In this document: in pieces, positions 12,706 through 16,329 of the stretch
Position numbering within the stretch: position 1 is the first letter of the stretch
Layout: each line of letters opens with the position of its first letter
From: CAZLGM01 sp964623625
Lineage (GTDB): Bacteria; Desulfobacterota; Desulfobulbia; Desulfobulbales; Desulfocapsaceae
DNA: 16,329 nucleotides
Direction of reading: 5' to 3'
Assembly: GCA_964623625.1 (NCBI GenBank)
Contig: CAZUUJ010000076.1
Span: 1 to 16,329 of the forward strand
The notes under the pieces: model-generated
What the model was told of the DNA's origin: nothing
What the model saw: only the letters and a program-made list of their open reading frames with translations
Databases searched by the model: none
Program-made: the position numbers and the translations under genes

Positions 12706-13256
12706 TTGTCAAGTAATTGACTCATTGACCTATTCCACTCTGATCAACGGGTGAACAAATTCCACTCATCGATGTCGCCAAACCTGCGCCCCTAATCGGT
12801 TGGCGCAGGTTTCCTGTCTGACACTTCCGAAACCACTGAAGCAAACGTAAGACTCAACTCGGGCAAGAGAGCGAAGTATATTGTTGGTAAACACAAACTG
12901 CGCTCACGCTAATCCAAAAAGGCTGTTCCATCCATCCAAGAAGACAGAAAAAGCACCCTAATTATGCAAAACTGAACGATTGGTTGGCTGCTTGAAATAG
13001 CTCCCAAAATCCTGAAGACATGCTATAGTCCATCCGGAACAGGCAAGCTTTCAAATATTCAGATATGTATAAGATGTTCGAAGAGATCACTGCTATCACC
13101 GGGGCAGTTGGCGACAACTAAAAGCAGTTTCCGCAGCTGCCGGGCCCAAGACTGTGGCAGGTAAGCGCCAAACCCCAACCTGGCTTGCTGATATGCTAAG
13201 ACAAAATCTTTGTATTAGGATGCAACAGCCGGCTAAACCATATTTACTAGTCCCAT
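12706..13256. other. 551-bp intergenic region between yceI and the methyltransferase
   Basis: Besides the terminator, the segment holds a direct repeat of ATTCCACTC (about 12732-12740 and 12760-12768) that I cannot assign, and no supported coding frame. A weak promoter-like TATAGT (13024-13029) and TTGAAA (12992-12997) are spaced too far apart to be convincing. The 13090-13190 part is G/C-rich with several short inverted segments. I see no transposase or RNA gene. Confidence 0.45.
12780..12812. terminator. Terminator hairpin after yceI
   Basis: AAACCTGCGCC (12780-12790) pairs perfectly over 11 bp with GGCGCAGGTTT (12802-12812) across an 11-nt loop. The A and T flanks make it work on either strand, although no long U-run follows. 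It lies 75 nt after the yceI stop. Confidence 0.7.
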
Positions 13257-14243
13257 ATGGATATCGAAAAATATTTGCCCTATATCTGCGATCCTGTTGA
13301 TCGCAATGACCTGGAATTGACACCTTCCTCCAGTGGGACGACATCCCTGCTCAAAAACTCCCGGAAAGAAATCTATTATCAAATTGTTGATGGCTTTCCG
13401 GACTTACGCCCTGATCGGGGTTTTACCTTTGAGGAACTGGAAAAAACCGGTTTTCAACCTCCCCAAAACTACGACGAGGTAACAGAGCACTACGACAGGC
13501 TGCCATGTCATAATTATCTGGACCTGGATAATGTTCCGACTGGAAAATGGTTGCGTAGCGAGCAATATAATACCTGGTTTGAAAAGGTTGATTTTTGTGT
13601 TGAGATCGGTTGCGGCAAAGGGGCTATTATTGATGCCTTTTGGCGTGAAAGGAATGTCAGGTTGTTGGGTATCGATATTGCGCCCGGCTCCATACGCCAT
13701 ATTGGCAACGAACCACTGAAAGCGGATGGGATTATAGGATCGAATATGGCAATCCCCATAAAAGACAGGGTTGCCGATCTGGTCGTTTCCCATGCTGTAA
13801 TTCACCACACCCCAGACCCTATCGGCTCATTTTCCGAAGCGGTGAGGATCCTGAAGTCCGGAGGACTTCTTTTCTTCAACACTTACAACTGGTATAATCC
13901 CTATCGTTCGTGGTACTTCTTTTTCAGTCCCCCGCTGAAAATGATAAGAAAAATATTTGGCCCGAGACTGGGTGATTTTATAATTAAATATTCTGCATTT
14001 CTTGTCTATTATCTCGTACTGTGGGTTGTTCTCGCTGCTAATCAGAGACGGTATACTCCACCTGATTTTTCAACATCCTGTGACCAGTTCTTTGATTTTT
14101 TTCTTACTCCGTTTGCACGGTTTTACACCAAAGAGGAAATCCTCTCATTGGCCCGATTAAATAATCTGGAGTTGCTGGAACACAGCACAGGCGGCTGGCC
14201 CCAAAACGGCCAATCACATTTTTTTTGGTTTCGAAAAAAGTAA
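13257..14243 (+). CDS. Class I SAM-dependent methyltransferase with N-terminal Trm112-like segment
   Basis: 328 residues. Residues 1-53 resemble a Trm112/UPF0434-like small domain (YICDPVDRNDLEL then IYYQIVDGFPDLRPD), which often sits in front of bacterial methyltransferases, but only one Cys remains, so it cannot bind zinc in the usual way. The SAM-binding core follows: VEIGCGKG (115-122), LLGIDIAPGS, NMAIPIKD, ADLVVSHAVIHH (173-184) and RILKSGGLLFF. Residues 215-265 include a hydrophobic stretch (YSAFLVYYLVLWVVLAA near 245-263) that may contact a membrane. Such proteins methylate lipids, quinones or secondary metabolites; the substrate is not evident. No SD is visible before ATG 13257. Confidence 0.85.
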   Translation: MDIEKYLPYICDPVDRNDLELTPSSSGTTSLLKNSRKEIYYQIVDGFPDLRPDRGFTFEELEKTGFQPPQNYDEVTEHYDRLPCHNYLDLDNVPTGKWLRSEQYNTWFEKVDFCVEIGCGKGAIIDAFWRERNVRLLGIDIAPGSIRHIGNEPLKADGIIGSNMAIPIKDRVADLVVSHAVIHHTPDPIGSFSEAVRILKSGGLLFFNTYNWYNPYRSWYFFFSPPLKMIRKIFGPRLGDFIIKYSAFLVYYLVLWVVLAANQRRYTPPDFSTSCDQFFDFFLTPFARFYTKEEILSLARLNNLELLEHSTGGWPQNGQSHFFWFRKK

Positions 14244-14603
14244 GAGATATGATTTACTAACGGTTCATCCGGATCAAGTATCTCCACCCCTTGCACTCCG
14301 GGACGACCTCATGGCTATTCACCGACTGCCGGCCAGTTTATTCATCAGGTTCCACCAAAAAATTTTCCGCACGGATTGTCTTTCCAGATCTCGTTCAACC
14401 AGGGATTGTCTGTAGTCAATAATCTCCATGTCAAAATTCGTTGCTTTTTCCAGGGGGGCAGGGTTTTGGGGGATTGGGAAATAGGTATTCATATGCAACC
14501 TCCAAATGTTTTTCCTTCAAAAAACATAAGGAGGTTGCGTAAATACTTAGTTAGAATCGGGTTAAGACTCTGTTATTAAATCGTCAGCTTTACCACCCGG
14601 CAC
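14244..14603. other. 360-bp gap between convergent genes
   Basis: The gap contains the long palindrome at 14483-14550 and no supported gene. A leftward ATG frame of 36 codons (14319-14429) reads like a charged peptide but has no SD and no recognised family. The rightward frames look like shadows. Confidence 0.45.
14495..14538. terminator. Long imperfect palindrome between convergent genes, possible bidirectional terminator
   Basis: GCAACCTCC (14495-14503) pairs with GGAGGTTGC (14530-14538), and inside it ATGTTTTT (14506-14513) pairs with AAAAACAT (14520-14527), with a short CCTTC-type loop. Outer similarity extends imperfectly to about 14483-14550. Position between convergent genes fits bidirectional termination; the length also fits a small mobile palindrome. 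Confidence 0.5.
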
Positions 14604-15596
14604 TTAAGGAGAGACTGTGAATATCCATGAAAAATCCTTAGCCATCCGTTTGCCGTTAAGATTGACTACTCCACCGGCATAGACACTCACCGTTACAGTT
14701 TCACCAGGCACAAGACTCTTCTCAGGCATAAAACGAATCAGTCCGTTCTCATAGACACTGGTACCAGATATAAGCCCGGATTTCGAACCAAGCATTTTTA
14801 TGGTTCTGGGACCAACTCGCTGGTTGTTGATTGGCTGCGAGAATGTAAGTGTCGGTGTTACAATTCCACTGGAAACAGAGGTTCCCGGGCCGGGTATAAC
14901 CGATGTCACTCGAGGCGCTGGAGTCTGCACCCGAGGTCCCGGATGGACGGCGACTGTGGATACTATAAACAGCTCATGAGCCGCTATAACCGGAACGGGA
15001 AGAGGAAAGTGGTGGGGTCCGGGAACAGGAATCCGTGGAGGCCGCGGCAGTTTGACATTACGCTCTCCCATAAGAAGAGCAATAGCAACAACAATAAAAA
15101 CAATTGTGATGATGGCTGCAATGATCAGCCCTGTAGGGGTCTTTTTCAGGGTGACCTTCACCACTGTCGTTTGGCCGGTCCTGACTTCGAAATCCGTTAC
15201 TCTGTCGCCGGATCGGGTCTCCCGTATGTTCCCGCTGTTATCGATAACTGCGGGGACACGAATACGATACTGTCCAGGTTCAAGGTTATCGATACCCCAT
15301 TGAGTGGCAAGCGATCTCTGCAGAAAAACCTCTTTACCGTCCACTATACGATACAATTCGGTAAGCGTCCCAGGCGCATTGGCATTTCCTGCCTTCTCTG
15401 CATCGGCATTCTGGAATACCTGGACCAGTACAGCTGATTTCACGCCGGTCTGTCCACCTTTAAACATAACACTTGTTGACAGACAGCTTGCCAACATGAA
15501 GATGACAAAAAAGAAGATGAGAGGATAAATGAGCGGTGGTGCCACCCGAAATCTGAGTTTTTCAAGAAACGAAAAAGAACCTGGCTTTCTGTTCAT
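14604..15596 (-). CDS. Lipoprotein with membrane helix and C-terminal Ig-like domain
   Basis: 330 residues after a strong SD (GGGAGGGAGG). The long basic N-region ends in a hydrophobic stretch and lipobox LASC, with lipidation predicted at Cys38. Residues 52-150 form a beta domain with GIDNLEPGQYRIRVPAV and GQTTVVKVTLKK, similar to carboxypeptidase-regulatory or PEGA-type folds. A second hydrophobic helix lies at 156-176, then a Pro/His-rich linker (183-245) and a C-terminal Ig-like domain (about 246-330, with LTFSQPIN and FMPEKSLVPGETVTVSV) of the SbsA/Big_5 type. If both membrane segments are real, the Ig-like domain would face the cytoplasm, which is odd for that fold. The helix may instead sit in another orientation or the lipid anchor may be false. 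It stands alone, ending against the palindrome of the gap to its left. Confidence 0.75.
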   Translation of the reverse strand: MNRKPGSFSFLEKLRFRVAPPLIYPLIFFFVIFMLASCLSTSVMFKGGQTGVKSAVLVQVFQNADAEKAGNANAPGTLTELYRIVDGKEVFLQRSLATQWGIDNLEPGQYRIRVPAVIDNSGNIRETRSGDRVTDFEVRTGQTTVVKVTLKKTPTGLIIAAIITIVFIVVAIALLMGERNVKLPRPPRIPVPGPHHFPLPVPVIAAHELFIVSTVAVHPGPRVQTPAPRVTSVIPGPGTSVSSGIVTPTLTFSQPINNQRVGPRTIKMLGSKSGLISGTSVYENGLIRFMPEKSLVPGETVTVSVYAGGVVNLNGKRMAKDFSWIFTVSP

Positions 15597-15808
15597 GCCT
15601 CCCTCCCTGTTAAAGTGTTACCAAGCAAAAGAATTTTCCGTTACGAATTCAGTGATAAGGAGCCGCTTCGTAACTTCTGTCCAACAATGCTGCGATGGTG
15701 GTATCCCGGAAATATCTTACCCTCCAAAGGGTACTCGTCAGGGTTACCACTCTACAACTCACTCTTTAAACAGATACAAACTCAACTGTATCCTGTCAAC
15801 ATATTCCA

Positions 15809-15848
15809 GTAAACAAACAAACGCAAAAAGCGCAGCTTTGATTCCAGG
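15809..15848 (+). repeat. Degenerate copy of the 53-nt palindromic repeat
   Basis: Aligned without gaps to 4314-4353, 31 of 40 positions match, including the shared ends GTAAACAA and GCTTTGATTCC. The first hairpin has decayed to CGC/GCG (about 15822-15824/15830-15832) and the second is lost. It lies just upstream of a rhodanese remnant. Confidence 0.65.
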
Positions 15849-15868
15849 TATTGCAATAACCGAAGCGG

Positions 15869-16042
15869 TTTTCTGTCATCACGAGGGAGCACGGCCACCG
15901 GCAACAGTCCAACCGTTGCCGCCGAATCCTCGCCGATAGATGTTTCAAACGCATCTACAACCTCCGTTACGGTATCTATGACTGGGCCAAACACGGGATT
16001 CCAGTACAGGACAGCAAAGAGATACTCACCTTTGGCAGCTAG
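15869..16042 (+). pseudogene. Frameshifted C-terminal rhodanese remnant
   Basis: Two overlapping frames give family features. One contains AVFCHHEGAR, with a Cys codon at 15874-15876, like the rhodanese active site (C-x-x-G-x-R/S). The other gives HRQQSNRC, then RILADRCFKRIYNLRYGIYDW and AKHGIPVQDSKE, like the end of a rhodanese domain (usually ...GFKRVYNLxGGIxAWxxxGxPV), closing at TAG 16040-16042. The frame change falls around 15880-15900. Only about half a domain is present and it follows a repeat copy, so it is a remnant. Rhodaneses transfer sulfane sulfur; this one is not expected to be functional. Confidence 0.5.
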
Positions 16043-16057
16043 CCTGTTTACAAAATT

Positions 16058-16095
16058 AAAAGCCCCGAAACCTTTTTCCAGGTTTCGGGGCTTTT
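16058..16095. terminator. Strong bidirectional rho-independent terminator
   Basis: AAAAGCCCCGAAACC (16058-16072) and GGTTTCGGGGCTTTT (16081-16095) form a perfect 15-bp stem with loop TTTTTCCA, flanked by A and T runs so it works in both directions. It lies 15 nt after the stop of the rhodanese remnant, the natural place for that gene's terminator. Confidence 0.9.
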
Positions 16096-16109
16096 CTCTG
16101 ACCAAGAGA

Positions 16110-16184
16110 GATGCTCTATTATCCTACTTCATTCAATAATTCGGTCGTATTTTGTCCGAATTGAGAGCATCCGTATTATTACGG
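16110..16184. repeat. Nested inverted repeats of unknown role
   Basis: GATGCTCT (16110-16117) pairs with AGAGCATC (16164-16171) and encloses AATTCGG/CCGAATT (16138-16144/16156-16162); CCGTA/TACGG (16171-16175/16180-16184) follows. No coding frame covers it. It could be a folded small RNA, a leader for a gene beyond the window, or mobile-element debris. Confidence 0.45.
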
Positions 16185-16276
16185 AAGTGTTAAGGAAAAA
16201 ACTGAGTAATATCAACAATAAGATACAAAAATAAATGCACACTTTTCTGTAACTGTGCTAAAATTTCCCTGCTGGA

Positions 16277-16329
16277 GTAAACAACCACGCGTGAAACGCG
16301 TGGCTTTGATTCCCGGCAAAGCCGGGGAG
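16277..16329 (+). repeat. Two-hairpin palindromic repeat, copy 2, cut by window end
   Basis: Identical over 53 nt to 4314-4366, with both GC-rich hairpins (loops GAA and AAA). The match continues to the last base of the window, so the element probably extends further. The exact identity to a copy 12 kb away argues for recent spread or constraint. Confidence 0.85.

Noticed and set aside
12732..12768. Direct repeat ATTCCACTC after yceI as a possible insertion-sequence scar
   Set aside because: Nine bases, two copies, no inverted ends or transposase nearby; chance is enough.
13096..13344. Leftward 82-codon frame before the methyltransferase, which might look like a transposase fragment
   Set aside because: It overlaps the methyltransferase start, has no SD and shows no motif I can name.
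14319..14429. Leftward 36-codon frame in the gap between convergent genes
   Set aside because: It looks peptide-like but has no SD, no recognisable family and no partner gene.
15529..15939. Rightward 136-codon frame crossing the start of the lipoprotein gene
   Set aside because: Its first part is antisense to the N-terminus of the 330-residue lipoprotein. Only its last part, around AVFCHHEGAR, is informative, as a rhodanese relic.
15782..16105. Leftward 107-codon frame at the right end
   Set aside because: It starts on the far side of a strong terminator, has no SD and no recognised family, and overlaps the rhodanese-like remnant read on the other strand.
1..16329. CRISPR array, rRNA or tRNA genes
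   Set aside because: No regularly spaced repeats and no tRNA- or rRNA-like stretches were seen; the repeats present are dispersed palindromes.

Overview
The window looks like an accessory-rich stretch of chromosome from a Gram-negative, probably anaerobic bacterium of the Desulfobacterota. Desulfobulbales, which includes cable-bacteria relatives, is my best guess, from family resemblance only. The clues are small DsrE-family and DUF2892 sulfur-metabolism-type proteins, lipoproteins and Sec signal peptides, a YceI periplasmic protein, KRE9/KNH-type repeat domains, and an apparent selenoprotein. Gene density is moderate, with unusually many palindromic intergenic structures and several gene remnants. 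No CRISPR array, rRNA, tRNA or complete transposase gene was seen.

Layout. 86-2140 (-): a secreted 5'-nucleotidase-family metallophosphatase followed by a small one-helix protein. 2278-3340 (-): a stand-alone CheR-type methyltransferase and a small membrane protein whose ribosome binding site overlaps the CheR stop. 3397-4455 (+): a frameshifted relic of a small membrane protein, a DsrE-like gene with an in-frame TGA, an intact paralogue of the relic, and a multi-hairpin repeat ending in a terminator. 4471-4881 (-): a threonyl-tRNA editing-domain protein broken by a second in-frame TGA. 5121-7484 (+): a large exported repeat protein. 7543-7752 (-): a remnant of the C-terminal S1 domain of Tex. 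7851-9580 (-): three unrecognised exported proteins behind a plausible promoter. 9807-10829 (-): an MDR-type oxidoreductase with a 21-bp perfect operator upstream. 10982-12705 (+): DUF2892 protein, bis-heme ferric-reductase-like membrane protein and YceI. 13257-14243 (+): SAM methyltransferase. 14604-15596 (-): lipoprotein with an Ig-like C-terminus. 15809-16329: a decayed repeat copy, a frameshifted rhodanese remnant, a strong terminator, nested hairpins, and a further repeat copy identical to the first over at least 53 nt and cut by the window end.

The main discovery is at 3722-4039. A normal gene caller would end this gene at a TGA after 69 codons. The frame continues for 35 more codons with clear DsrE-family sequence, and the TGA replaces the first cysteine of the family's C-G-x-C motif. 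A 7-bp perfect hairpin with a GGU loop begins 14 nt after the TGA, the geometry of a bacterial SECIS element. I therefore read it as a 105-residue selenoprotein. The editing-domain gene about 430 bp downstream on the other strand also has an in-frame TGA, but no SECIS and no cysteine position, so it looks like a true nonsense mutation. CheR, YceI and the 7851-8486 lipoprotein all end normally at TGA, so TGA is not reassigned in general.

The 10982-12705 cluster resembles the cytochrome b561-YceI pairing of enterobacteria, with a ferric-reductase-type bis-heme protein in place of b561. It may form a membrane/periplasm redox module.
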